Assembly: GCA_963932465.1 (NCBI GenBank)
Contig: OZ010793.1
Coordinates: forward strand, 255,885,333-255,949,332
Direction: 5' to 3'
DNA from: Maratus speciosus
Lineage: Eukaryota; Arthropoda; Arachnida; Araneae; Salticidae
DNA: 64,000 nucleotides
The notes below the pieces were generated by a model, which saw only the letters and a program-made list of their open reading frames with translations, was not told the DNA's origin and searched no databases. Below are positions 11,364 through 20,982 of the stretch, one piece after another. A program made the position numbers and the translations under genes. Numbering within the stretch: the first letter of the stretch is position 1; every line of letters starts with the position of its first letter.

Positions 11364-11929
11364 TTAAATAAAAGATTATATTTAAAGTGAGGTGCAAAAA
11401 AAATTAGAAATTGAAAAAGGATTCTTTCTTAAGTAATTTGACCATGATATAAGGATTCCCATTTTTTGTTTTGTCTTTATCTTAAAAAATGGCTCAGATA
11501 TAGCAGTTTCAATTTCTAATGTGGGTGACATTTTGAAAAATCTGATTTTTTGCCTGCAACAGCACTTCTATATATCAACCGATTCCGATGTGAGTGAGCA
11601 TGTGCACAGAAATTACTAAAGTCTCGACCAAGTTCACTCGTTAGCCTCATCCACCATGTTGTCTTAAAATGACAGGAACTTCAAGATATTGCCGAATTTG
11701 GCAACCACATATAAGTTACTTTAAATAAAAGCAGCTTGGATAAAGCTGACTAATTTCGCGAAATTTTCATTCACAATGATTTAGTATTGATAAAAATTAC
11801 TATTGAATCTCCTATAATCGGTTTCCACTAAATTGAGCTTCGTGTGTTTGAATAATATAAGCTTGCTTTTTAAAAATAAGGAATATAAAAGCTACCTCTT
11901 CCTCCCGGCACTAGCCGGAAGGACTTTTT
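11364..11929. repeat. right arm of the foldback element, outer part
   Basis: Reverse complement of about 2102-2670. It ends in CCGGAAGGAC followed by a T-run. Identity to the left arm is high by eye, with only a few small differences. Confidence 0.75.
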
Positions 11930-12275
11930 TTTTAGTCTTCCAAATCCTTAACTTTAAAAAAGTCTGTAATGTTACTTTGTACAGGTTTCTTATAAAAAAA
12001 AAAATAAATTGTTCATAAAAAATTTCTCACTTTTGTAAGTATCCGAACATTTCATCTGTAACTTTTTTTTGAAATAGGAATCGCTTTCTTATTATATCGA
12101 AGGCTTTTAGTATTTCTTCTTTTAAATGCAGATGGTTAAATAAATATATAATTTCATTTTCTTCAATCCTCTGAAATAAATTCGTACATCCGTCGCAACA
12201 TTAACCCTCTCCGTTTGAATGTTGTACACGCACGAAAGTGGAAACTTCGTCAGATAAAATATATTTTTCGTAATA
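11930..12275. other. AT-rich sequence, no feature
   Basis: I see no coding frame, repeat or structural signal that I can support here. Confidence 0.5.
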
Positions 12276-12345
12276 TCTAAATAATAAAATGCAGTGTAAC
12301 GCAGGGCGGGGCGAATCCATCAAACTTACCAGTCTCCGAGGAAAA
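12276..12345 (+). mobile_element. Helitron family B, 5' end of plus-strand copy
   Basis: After an A, the sequence TCTAAATAATAAAATGCAGTG leads into about 62 bp (GTAACGC, GGGGCGAA, CTTACCAGTCTCCGA). These bases match the 5' end of the minus-strand copy that starts at 13365. Collinear pieces of the same element occur at 13962-14053 and 20285-20596, so this is probably the start of one copy broken up by later insertions. Confidence 0.55.
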
Positions 12346-12479
12346 GACTTAAGGGTGAAATGGTCCATTCTCCCATTGGTTGACAAGAAACAAGAATCCC
12401 GCGATTACTTCTCAAGGTTGCAAATCCTGATAATTGAGCAGTGGTAGACACTTCTTCCTAACTGAGATTATTTCAAGTA

Positions 12480-13365
12480 CTAGTGTAAATGCCCGTCCTA
12501 GGACGGTGGGTAAAAATTGTGTTTTTCACTTAAAATTTTAAAAACTGATAAAAAATAATTGACAATATGGAAGCGTTTTGATGAGCAAAGTCCGGCTAGT
12601 TTATGTTCTAATAAACACACAATTAGCATTTACAATATTTCTGGGTAAACCAGGTTTTCCGGCTAATATACTATAACAAAATTAAGATTTCTTAATAAAA
12701 CGAAAAATTATGAAATATGCAATAAAAGTGCGTAATTAAAACAGTCTGCTGCAACTATTGAAAAAATACTATTTTTTTAATAACACTTTGAAATTATATT
12801 TTTATCGTTTACCCCCCCCCTCCCCTCCTTCCTCCCTCCCTCCAAAATTTTTTTTATATGTATATTGATTAATAAATAGGTATCTCGGGTTGAACCACAT
12901 CCGAAAGAATGAAGGGGAAGCATTGTTAAATTGTCCTTCACGCCTATTGGTGTTTTTCTTCTGTTTACCCGCGGCTGCGTCACGCAGCAGGGTGGGACAG
13001 CTTCAAGTGATGTCATTTATATCGTCTCCTTTAATCTTCATAGCTCCATGGTTTAATTTTTTTTTTTCATTGAATCGCAAAAGGAATGACTCTACCACAG
13101 CTTCTTATTTACGTTTTACGCACGAAGTGCGCTACGTTTGTTTTCTGAAATGGCTGTGTAAATCATTGAAATTTTAAATCTTTTATAGAAAATTATTTTG
13201 AACAGAAAGGATTTCAGGTAGAAAAGATTTGTATTTAGGCAGATAATTTTTCTCATATACATGTCAAATCAAAATTAAGCCTAACGTGGAGCCTATCTTA
13301 TCGGAGACTGGTAAGATTGATGAGTTCGCCCCGGATGCGTTACACTGCCTTTTATTATATAGAGA
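12480..13365 (-). mobile_element. non-autonomous Helitron, family B, minus-strand copy
   Basis: On the minus strand the element begins A|TCTCTATATAATAAAAGG at 13365 and ends in a hairpin (CCGTCC/GGACGG with a short loop), then GCATTTACACTAG, with T beyond. These are the standard Helitron termini and A/T insertion. Its 886 bp include a C/T-rich stretch at 12812-12842 and a small GC hairpin near 12970. No Rep/helicase is present. The last 300 bp match 20285-20596 (plus strand), and 12785-12893 matches 13962-14053 inverted. Confidence 0.75.
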
Positions 13366-13649
13366 TTAAGTTGCAATCATATTAAATTTTCTTTGCGACA
13401 TGTAAGGAATTTTAATCACGGAAAACAATGATATGGTATTTTTTAAAATATCCTTGTTTTCCCTGCAAAAAATTGATAAAACTGACTTTCTTTTAAAAAA
13501 GTAATCAATTTAAATATTTTAGACTTATTATTTTGTAACTTATTTTTAAATTACACATTACTTATATTTTCCTTTTCTATATACAAGTGTATGTAAATTT
13601 AAACTTAAAAAAAAAATAAATAAAAAATCAAACATATTTCATATTTTAA
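13366..13649. other. AT-rich sequence, no feature
   Basis: Contains only A/T runs. It is probably interior of the plus-strand Helitron B copy, but I could not match it to the minus copy. Confidence 0.35.
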
Positions 13650-13861
13650 CCCATTAAAGACGGAATTATTTTTTCTCTTTAAAATGCAAAACATTAATAA
13701 TTTCGTACCACTTTTTCAGAAAAGCAATATTTATCAGATTTTACAGCAGAGTTTCAGTCATTACAGAAAGTGAAATTTTTTTATTTAAATTACTGCTATT
13801 CAAGCAGAATAAGGAATGGCATTTATGCTATGACCATATGGTAACACTAGTCCTTAATGGG
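13650..13861. mobile_element. piggyBac-type MITE (TTAA-flanked)
   Basis: The 212 bp element lies between TTAA (13646-13649) and TTAA (13862-13865). Its ends CCCATTAAAGAC and, reversed, CCCATTAAGGAC differ at one base. TTAA duplication with C-rich termini is the mark of piggyBac-type elements. It is non-coding. Confidence 0.7.
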
Positions 13862-13961
13862 TTAAAAGTAAAAAATTAATATTTATACGAAAAGTAAAAT
13901 TAATAATTTTTGATTTATAGCTTTGCATCAGGAGGACAGAAGCTTAGGGGATTAAACGGAT

Positions 13962-14053
13962 GGGATTCAACCCGCGATACTTATTTATTAATCAATATAC
14001 ATATTTTAAAAAAATGAAGGGGGTAAACGATAAAAATACAATTTCAAAGTGTT
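13962..14053 (+). mobile_element. internal piece of Helitron B plus-strand copy
   Basis: Matches the reverse complement of 12785-12893: TTCAACCCG, GATACNTATTTATTAATCAA and CGATAAAAATA, then TTCAAAGTGTTAT. At 14053 the match stops and resumes at 20284 (TTAAAAAAAAATAG), showing that 14054-20283 was inserted later. Confidence 0.65.
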
Positions 14054-14251
14054 ATCGGACGATTCTGAAAAGGACACAAAAGGGTACTGGACACACGGCA
14101 TAACTTTAAACCTTTCAAACATAACTTTAAGTATCATTGACTTTATTTATTAATTTTTTTTTACACTGTGTTTTTAATTCTATTCACAGACAGAAAATGA
14201 CACAATTTATTGTAAAAGCTTTGCATAAATATCTTAAAATTTTATTATTTT

Positions 14252-14452
14252 ATGCTAAAGAGGCCAATTTCGGACATTCATAACGTTAACTGCTCCAATG
14301 TACCACCAAGAAAAAGAGTTTTAACTTTTTTCCAGGTGGTTCTAATGGTAAACAACGAATGCATAAAGGAAACGGATGACTTTTTGATAATTTCGTTAAG
14401 AGATGGCAGGCTGATTTATTGCTTTTTTGAAGACAGAAGGACTTTTCTATAA
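14252..14452 (+). CDS. short unrecognised ORF (66 codons)
   Basis: The frame begins MLKRPISDIHNVNC and contains PPRKRVLTFFQ. It lies just inside the left end of the 6.2 kb insertion, so it could be a remnant of that element's transposase. No family motif is visible and length alone is not persuasive. Palindromic AACGTACGT words occur just downstream at about 14488 and 14635. Confidence 0.15.
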   Translation: MLKRPISDIHNVNCSNVPPRKRVLTFFQVVLMVNNECIKETDDFLIISLRDGRLIYCFFEDRRTFL

Positions 14453-14772
14453 AGAATTTTTCTGTATTTTGTTATGTCCGAAAGTAACGTACGTAACAAA
14501 GCATTTGATTTTATTATTATTATTACTGGATAACAAAAAGTTAATTATACATATGTGTATGTATACAGACACATTTACTACATTCTTAGTCTTAAGAATT
14601 TTTTAAATACTAAGAGCAACGTCCAAAATCTGTAACGTACGTGCGAAAAAATGTCCAAAATTTGTAACGTACACAACTGCTAATTAAATGCTTTAATCAT
14701 TAATTTTCCAGAATAGTTGCTGTCTTTTAATGTTTGTGTATAATTTTGTAGACATACTATTAAAAATATTTA

Positions 14773-15640
14773 TCTATACTCCTATTATAAAGAGGAAAAA
14801 ATTGTTTATTTGTAGGAGGTAAGCTCTGGAACTACCGAACCGATTCCAAAAGTAATGGTATCAAAATGATGGTGTTAGTCCAACTTAGAACATATGCTAT
14901 ATCTTATGTCGGTGCCACTACCCCAAAGGGGGTGCAGGAGCAAAAAACGTTCTGAAAATGCGATTTTTGCGTTACTGAAGGGCCTAGAAATATGAAATTT
15001 GGAATATTAGTTACTTATAAGATATAAATGATGTCTAAGAGCAGTTCATAAACAATTCGAAATTTAAAAGGGTTGAAAATGCACAAAAAGCGTTCTAAAA
15101 AACGTTCTAAATGGTAGTTTCTTCACAATCTCAGGAAATACCAAACCAATTTAAAAAATATTGGTGTCAAAATGATGGTGACAACGCTTGCTCCAAGATA
15201 GGCTATGTTTTATGTCGGTGACACTACCCCAAAGGGGTGCAGGAGCAAAAAACGTTCTAAAAATGCGATTTATGTGTTACTGAAGGGCCTAGAAATATGA
15301 AATTTGAAATATTAGCTACTTATTAGATATAAAAGATTTCTAAGAACAGTACTTAAACAAATCGAAATTTAAAAGGGGTGAAAATGCGCGAAAATCGTTC
15401 TAAAAAACGTTCTAAATGGTGGTTCCTACACAATCTCAGGAAATACCAAACCGATTTAAAAAATAATGGTGTCAAAATGACGGTGACAACCCTTGCTCCA
15501 ACATAGGGTATGTTTTAATCGGTGCCACTATGCGGGTGCAGGAGCAAAAAACGTTCAAAAAATGCGATTTTTGCGTTACGGAAGGGCCTAGAAATTTGAA
15601 ATATTAGCTACTTATCATATCATCATATATATATTATAAA
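14773..15640 (+). mobile_element. Helitron family C, 5' end with ~305 bp tandem array
   Basis: After A14772 comes TCTATACTCCTATTATAAAG then AGGAAAAAATTGTTTATTTG. The same start, on the minus strand, lies at 46329. About three tandem units of ~305 bp follow, with GTCGGTGCCACTA-type landmarks at 14911, 15217 and 15521. They contain GGGGGTGCAGGAGCAAAAAACG and GAAGGGCCTAGAAAT. The same unit, inverted, makes up the array at 43000-46320. Confidence 0.65.
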
Positions 15641-17299
15641 GCAGTAAGATCTAAAAGTTCCGCCCGAATGTTTTCAAAAACTACCCGGTGGATTTTTTTG
15701 CAAATAGTGTCGTTCGATAGAGAATATTCACGTGGTGGTTTATGAGTAAAATATACAGGGATAACAATGATTTTTGGTAATAAATTTCGCATTTTATTGT
15801 TATTTTGAACGAAAAGGTTGCCAGAGGTTATTTTTTGGCGACAAATGAATTGAAATCGCTGTATCCTTTAGAAAATAAATGAAAAAATAATTACTGATAT
15901 TTAATTGTAAAAAAGGAAAGAAAAATCCATTTAAATGAGGGATTATGTTAAAAAACGAATATATTTAATTTAAACATAAAAGAAATATTTGTAATTTAAT
16001 TTAAACCTGAAAGAAATATTTGTAATGCTTAAAAATTAATTTAATGTGAAAGATTACAATTGATATGCAATATTTGGCTCATTATCGCTTGCGTTAGATT
16101 ATAGAAATGAAACTGAAAATTTGATTAGATGAATATTTAATGACTTTTTTCTTTTTGTTCTTTTCTTTTTATTTTTATCTAATTGCCCCATCACGTAACT
16201 TATAGGGGAAAAAAGCAGATGTAATTGTGAGTCACATGTGTAATTATTATTTATTTCTTTATGATTTTTTATTTTACTTTTGGTCGCCAAATAATGTGAT
16301 TTTAAGTCAAAAATGCATAAGTGTGACACTAGCTTGAGGATATTCTCATAAATGGTGTTTTTTTTCAAGCGAAAGAGATCTTTTTTGAATCCATTTTTAT
16401 ATTCAATTGTAACTTATATAGATATCAGTTAATATTTTAAAAATGGAATCAAATACTTAAATTTTAGTATGAATTTCTGCCACAAATACATATTGTAAAA
16501 TAATTTCATATTTTTTAAAATGTTTTTCACCGTAATTCCGAAAGCATGTGATATTTATAAACTCGAACTCAGATCAATGACTATTATCCATTTTTTTAAA
16601 CCAAATATTATCTATTGTTTATTTCATTTTTTCTTAAGACATATCGCCAATATCATTTATAGGAAAATTCACACCTTCGAAATCTAGGAAATGAAGATAG
16701 TCTTTAAGGAAATTTATACAATCATGCGTTATTATTATCGAAAATTTCAACATTAAAAAAAATAATAATAAAATGCAAGTCTTTTGTAATTCGTCATTTC
16801 TTCTTCGTCTTTCTTCGTATTTTCTCCTCTGTTATGTAATATTTCAAATGATATTGGACTAATTTTCGATCATCGAGTCACCGCCAAATGGCATATCTAT
16901 ATAGTATCGCTAAGAAAGGATTTTCTAAAGTATCACCCCTAACGGCGTTTTTGAAAGGGGAGAGAAAACAATTCCTTAAAAATCTGATATTATAATTATG
17001 CGTCAGATGATAGCATAATTTAATGTATTTTTGTATGCTGAATCGATTGGTGCCAAGTAAATTCTTATAAGTCCAACAGTTCATGACATTTTTCATATTT
17101 TTCATATTTTTCTAATTTGGCGGTGTCTTTGGCGTCTAAACCTCAAAATATCTAACAATACATCCATTACTCTAGCAACGAAAAAAATTCAAATTAACTC
17201 TTTTGGATAAAGAACAAAAACGGCTCTATGAATTTGAAAAAAAAAATACGAACATCTTAATAAAACAAGTTGGAAATTGCTCGTCAAACGTGGCAAATG
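15641..17299. other. AT-rich interior, no recognised gene
   Basis: 1.6 kb, probably interior of Helitron C. Open frames at 16099-16368 and 16878-17105 (minus strand) have no motif I can name. GGTTGCCAGA near 15819 also occurs (inverted) at about 44454 in the other Helitron C copy. Confidence 0.4.
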
Positions 17300-17989
17300 A
17301 GGTGCGTTCGTACTATAACTAGTTTTAAAATTATTTTTTGCACCCCATATTGTACTGAATGTATAATTTTTTGCACTTCATAACGTGCATAGTCTGATAC
17401 ATCATTAAAATGCACTTCCAATAATTTTTCGGAGCACTTTTGACTGTTCCTGTAATTAAACTATACATCCGATTTTCCTAAAATTTGAAATAGCTCAACA
17501 AAATTTTGCAACAATTATATCTTTAAAATTTCAGACCATTCGGAAGGCTGTAATATCATTAAAATGCACTTGCAATAATTTTTCACATTGTCCGTAATGT
17601 AAAGAAAAACTTTTGGCTGTCCCTGTAATTAAACTATACATCCGATTTTCCTAAAATTTGAAATGGCTCGACAAAATTTTGCAACAATTATATCTTTAAA
17701 ATTTCAGATCATTCGGAAGGCTCTAATATCATTAAAATCCACTTGCAATAATTTTTCCCATTGGCCGTAATGTAAAGAAAAACTTTTGACTGTCCCTGTA
17801 ATTAAACTATACATCCGATTTTCATAAAATTTGAAATGGCTCGACAAAATTTTGCAACAATCACATATTTGAAATTTCAGACTATTCGGTTGGGTAGTTT
17901 TTGCTCTGTTACATGCGGACAGACGGACAGACGGACGGACTGAACGACGACTATAGGTGCTACGTATTTATATAATTACGAACGCACCT
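17300..17989. mobile_element. TIR element with internal 173 bp tandem repeats
   Basis: The termini are AGGTGCGTTCGTACTATA (17300) and its inverted counterpart TATAATTACGAACGCACCT (ending 17989). The interior has about three direct repeats of 173 bp, with CTATACATCCGATTTTC at 17461, 17634 and 17807. A GGACAGACGGACAGACGGAC run lies near the right end. It is non-coding. Diverged relatives of the repeat, inverted, occur around 41590-41690. Confidence 0.7.
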
Positions 17990-17999
17990 AAAAATGGTA

Positions 18000-18285
18000 C
18001 TACTTAGTTATCCCGTTGACCAATTTCGCCAAATTATATAAATCACGAAACCACTCGCCAAATTACATTAATTGACATAAGTTGTATTTTAATAATGAAA
18101 GAACAAATAAATTAGTATAACATTAATAAAAATACAAATAAAACGTCGAAATAAAAATAACTTTATGACGTAAGCACATGTAACTTCCTTGAAGTCAAGT
18201 GAATGTGACATATACGATCAAGCGTTATTGGCATTTAATCTTATAATTTGGCGATAGATTTTTGGTCGACGGGATAACTAAGTAG
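18000..18285 (+). mobile_element. MITE family 1, copy a (TA-flanked)
   Basis: 286 bp with ends CTACTTAGTTATCCCGT and its inverted counterpart, each flanked by TA (17998-17999, 18286-18287). ATTTCGCCAAATT and AATTTGGCGAT words sit just inside each end. TA flanks and short inverted ends suggest mobilisation by a Tc1/mariner-type transposase. Confidence 0.8.
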
Positions 18286-18374
18286 TACAAAAAAAAAAAA
18301 AAAAAAATAGTGATTTTATGCAAAATAAAAGGAACAATTTTACTAAGAAATTAGCGTTATAGAACGAAAGGGTA

Positions 18375-18632
18375 CTACTTAGATATTCCGTCGACCAAAA
18401 ATCTATCGCCAAACTATAAGATTAAATGCCAATAATGGTTGATCGTAAATGTCAAATTCACCTGACTTTAAGCAAGTTACACGTGTTTACATCACAAAGT
18501 GATTTTTATTTCGACGTTTTATTTGTATTTTTATTAATGTTATAATAATTTATTTGTTCTTACGTTATTTAAAATAAAAATTATGTCAATTTGTATAATT
18601 TGGCGAAATTGGTCGACGGGATAACTAAGTAG
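18375..18632 (-). mobile_element. MITE family 1, copy b, opposite orientation
   Basis: 258 bp with ends CTACTTAGATATTCCGTCGA and CTACTTAGTTATCCCGTCGA (inverted), flanked by TA at 18373-18374 and 18633-18634. Its interior is the reverse complement of copy a, with indels, so the two copies form a 640 bp imperfect palindrome. Confidence 0.8.
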
Positions 18633-18766
18633 TACCAACGAAAATATTTAAATATGAAAGCAATGTTTGTAACGACTTAAAAATTATTTTGAAAGAAAAA
18701 AATTGGAATTGGAATAATATTTGGCGATTTATAATTTACTCCTCGATAAGAAGAAAAAAATGGGTA

Positions 18767-19053
18767 CATTTATAACAGCCGTGCGCAGATCTCGCCAATA
18801 GCATTTTTAAAATTGCCAGTAGCAGTAGTTACATTTTGCGTATGTAAATTAAAAATAATTCTTTGTTTTTAATTATGGAAGTATTTCCTGTTATTGTTTA
18901 TCTTTTCAGTTTTTTAAATGAAATTAGTGTAAGGCATGCATTTTAAATGAAATGAGTGAAAGGTTTGTATCTTAAATGAAAATAATAAATATAAGAATAT
19001 AGTATGAACACAATCTTTGTTGATTTATTACCTGCGCCCGGCTAACATAAAAG
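18767..19053. mobile_element. MITE family 3, copy a (TA-flanked)
   Basis: The left end is CATTTATAACAGCCGTGCGC and the right end, inverted, is CTTTTATGTTAGCCGGGCGC, with TA on both sides. It is 287 bp and non-coding. A related copy with the GTTAGCCGG core lies at 48792-49226. Confidence 0.6.
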
Positions 19054-19082
19054 TATCACAAAAGCCACATATTCACTTGGTA

Positions 19083-19427
19083 CAGATGTTATATTCGCCC
19101 CATATTGGCGTGATTTTTTTCGGTTGCAAATTTGGCGAAAACATCAACAGCATAAACAACATAATCCGGGTTACCACATCAAGCAAAATAACGACACTTT
19201 GGCGAAAGTTAAGTACCTGTTGCCGGAACAGATGTCATATTCGCCTCATATTGGCGCGATTTTTTTCTGTCGCCAATATCATATAGGCAACAGGTACTTA
19301 ACTTGCGTCAAAGTGTCGTTATTTTGCTTGATGTGGTAACCCAGATTATGTTGTTTATGCTGTTGATGTTTTCGCCAAATTGGCAACCGAAAAAAATCGC
19401 GCCAATATGGGGCGAATATGACATCTG
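19083..19427. mobile_element. MITE family 2, palindromic double copy
   Basis: The ends CAGATGTTATATTCGCCCC and, inverted, CAGATGTCATATTCGCCCC are flanked by TA. The arms (about 19083-19226 and 19285-19427) are near-perfect inverted copies of each other. Between them is a third, internal copy of the terminus (CAGATGTCATATTCGCC at 19230). The shape suggests two head-to-head elements or a snap-back replication product. Confidence 0.75.
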
Positions 19428-19467
19428 TACCCCTGTTGCCTATATTAGGTGTAAGTATTAGGTGGTA

Positions 19468-19675
19468 CAGATGTCATATACGCCCCATATTGGCGCGATG
19501 TTTTACCGACGCCAATTTGGCGAAAACATAAACAGCATTAACAACAACTTCCGGGTTACCATATCAAGCAAAATAACTACACTTTGGCACCAGTTAAGTA
19601 TTGTTGCGTATTGCAATGTTTCTGACATTGGCTTCAGAAAAAAATCGCACCTATATGGAGAATGTATGACATCTG
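19468..19675. mobile_element. MITE family 2, single copy
   Basis: 208 bp with left end CAGATGTCATATACGCCCC and right end (inverted) CAGATGTCATACATTCTCC. The left flank is TA; the right flank is TG, probably a mutated TA. The interior matches one arm of the neighbouring palindromic copy. Confidence 0.7.
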
Positions 19676-20140
19676 TGCCCAAGTGGTTAGGTAATAATTT
19701 TGGAAAGGTTTTAGAGTATACATAATGTTCAACGCTACTTAGTCATAGAGCAAAAAAAAGTTAAAAAATTAAGTGAATCTGATTATGAAAGTTTAGCCTT
19801 TTTTTAAAAAAAAAAAATCTACAGAACGTATTTTGATACAAGTGGCACTGTTACATAAAGTTTCAGGAATGGTGTCAGTATATAACATTTCATTATACGT
19901 TGATTAGTTATAGAGCTATTAATTCCTGTTGTCATAACGGTCTCATTACCCAACCAAAAGTGCATTGTTAGAAATCAACTAAAAGAATTACTTCTTAATA
20001 GTTAATTTTGACCAACGCTTTAGGTAATATTATATCACAATGGCGTTCGCATCGTTTTCAGCAATGAGTAAGGTCCAGGTGAAGGTCCATATTGTTTAAA
20101 TGCAAATTAAAAATCACCCATGTTCATTTGGAAAAATTGA
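19676..20140. other. AT-rich sequence, no feature
   Basis: I see no coding frame or repeat that I can support between the MITE cluster and the Helitron-type terminus. Confidence 0.4.
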
Positions 20141-20166
20141 CCAGCGCAGCGGGCATAGCCTGCTAG
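20141..20166 (+). mobile_element. Helitron-type 3' terminus (possibly family C)
   Basis: GCAGCGGGCATAGCCTGC can form a short hairpin (GCAG...CTGC), followed at once by CTAG and then T. The style resembles the 3' end of the minus-strand Helitron C at 42482 (GCCGCGGGGTTTGCTAG). It may be the partner of the 5' end at 14773. Confidence 0.4.
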
Positions 20167-20283
20167 TATATTATATTTATAGACAAAATACTATACTATT
20201 AAAAAAAAATGGCCTTAAATTTGAAAATTTTAAAAATTACATATAGTTAACGTTTAATGATCTCACCTTTTGAGAATCTCCCT

Positions 20284-20596
20284 ATTAAAAAAAAATAGTA
20301 TTATTATTTCAATAGTTGCAGCAGACTGTTTTAATTACGCACTTTTTTTGCATATTTATTAAATTTTTCTTTTATTAAGAAATCTTAATTTTGTTATAGT
20401 ATATTAGCCGGAAAACCTGGTTTACCCAGAAATATTGTAAAAGCTAATTGTGTGTTTATTAGAACATAAACTAGCCGAACTTTGCTCATCTACTAATCGC
20501 TTCCATATTGTCAATTATTTTTTTTATCAGTTTTTCAAATTTTAAGTGAAAAACACAATTTTTACCCACCGTCCTTAGGACGGGTATTTACACTAG
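20284..20596 (+). mobile_element. Helitron family B, 3' end of plus-strand copy
   Basis: The 300 bp match the 3' part of the minus-strand copy (12480-12783) in reverse complement. They end with the hairpin CCGTCC TTA GGACGG, then GGTATTTACACTAG, with T beyond. The landmark AGTTGCAGCAGACTGTTTTA is shared. Confidence 0.75.
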
Positions 20597-20644
20597 TATG
20601 GAAATTAATTTGCATGTTAATGGTGTTAAAAGTCAAGGTTCAGC

Positions 20645-20707
20645 AAAAAATTTCGTTAAGTAGAAAACTTCGTTAAATAGGGATTTCGTTAAAGCGAAGT
20701 TCCACTG
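20645..20707 (-). repeat. Tigger/pogo-like terminal inverted repeat (right-facing end)
   Basis: Reverse complement reads CAGTGGAACTTCGCTTTAAC then GAAATCCC and repeated TTAACGAA words. It is followed outside by TA. See the left-facing counterpart at 1797. Confidence 0.5.
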
Positions 20708-20982
20708 TATTTTCGAAATACAATAATATTTTATAATAGAAATAAGCATAAATATTCCATAAAAATGATTAGTTCTTGATGATAACTGTTATTTGAATGA
20801 AGCGTAAAAAATTAGCAATATATTGACGGAGTGGAAAATCTTATTGAAAACGGTCCATATAAAATTCTATCTCGGGACCCTTCCGGAAAAGAATTATCAC
20901 AAATTAAATCATTGTTAAGTCCTGTCCTCTTCTATCTAAGTCCACACCATAGACTTTAGTCTGAGGTCCACACATACCTATA

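Larger units (their letters stand above)
2102..11929. mobile_element. giant foldback (long inverted repeat) element
   Basis: Sequence from about 2102 rightward reappears as reverse complement ending at about 11929. The outer 450 bp of each arm match nearly base for base, for example GTCCTTCC followed by GCCGGGAGGAAGAGGTAGC on the left and its complement at 11895-11929. Further in, a ~325 bp unit containing GGCCGCCATTTTGAAACA and GCTGGCCAACGAA recurs at about 2700, 4760, 6905 and 7230 on the left and, inverted, at about 9340, 9680, 10000 and 10330 on the right. The left arm is longer because it holds two satellite blocks; the right arm carries a Helitron. The centre is an (AT)n tract, a hairpin and 1.2 kb of AT-rich DNA. 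Long inverted arms with internal tandem repeats fit Foldback-type elements in general; the family is not identified and no target duplication was found. Confidence 0.7.
14054..20283. mobile_element. 6.2 kb TIR insertion inside Helitron B
   Basis: The minus copy of Helitron B reads GTGTTATTAAAAAAA without interruption. Here GTGTTAT is followed by CGGACGATTCTGAAAAGG, and 6.2 kb later the complement of a related end (GGGAGATTCTCAAAAGG) precedes TATTAAAAA. Removing one TAT restores the empty site, so the duplication is TAT (3 bp). The ends match at about 14 of 17 positions. A 3 bp duplication fits several DDE superfamilies, so I do not assign one. Much of the interior consists of further insertions listed separately. 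Confidence 0.55.

Noticed and set aside
12812..12842. C/T-rich run as a polypyrimidine tract of an intron
   Set aside because: It is inside the minus-strand Helitron B, and the homologous position in the plus copy (about 14005-14020) lacks it.
14488..14675. AACGTACGT palindromes as transcription factor sites or element ends
   Set aside because: Only three short words with no consistent flanks; insufficient support.
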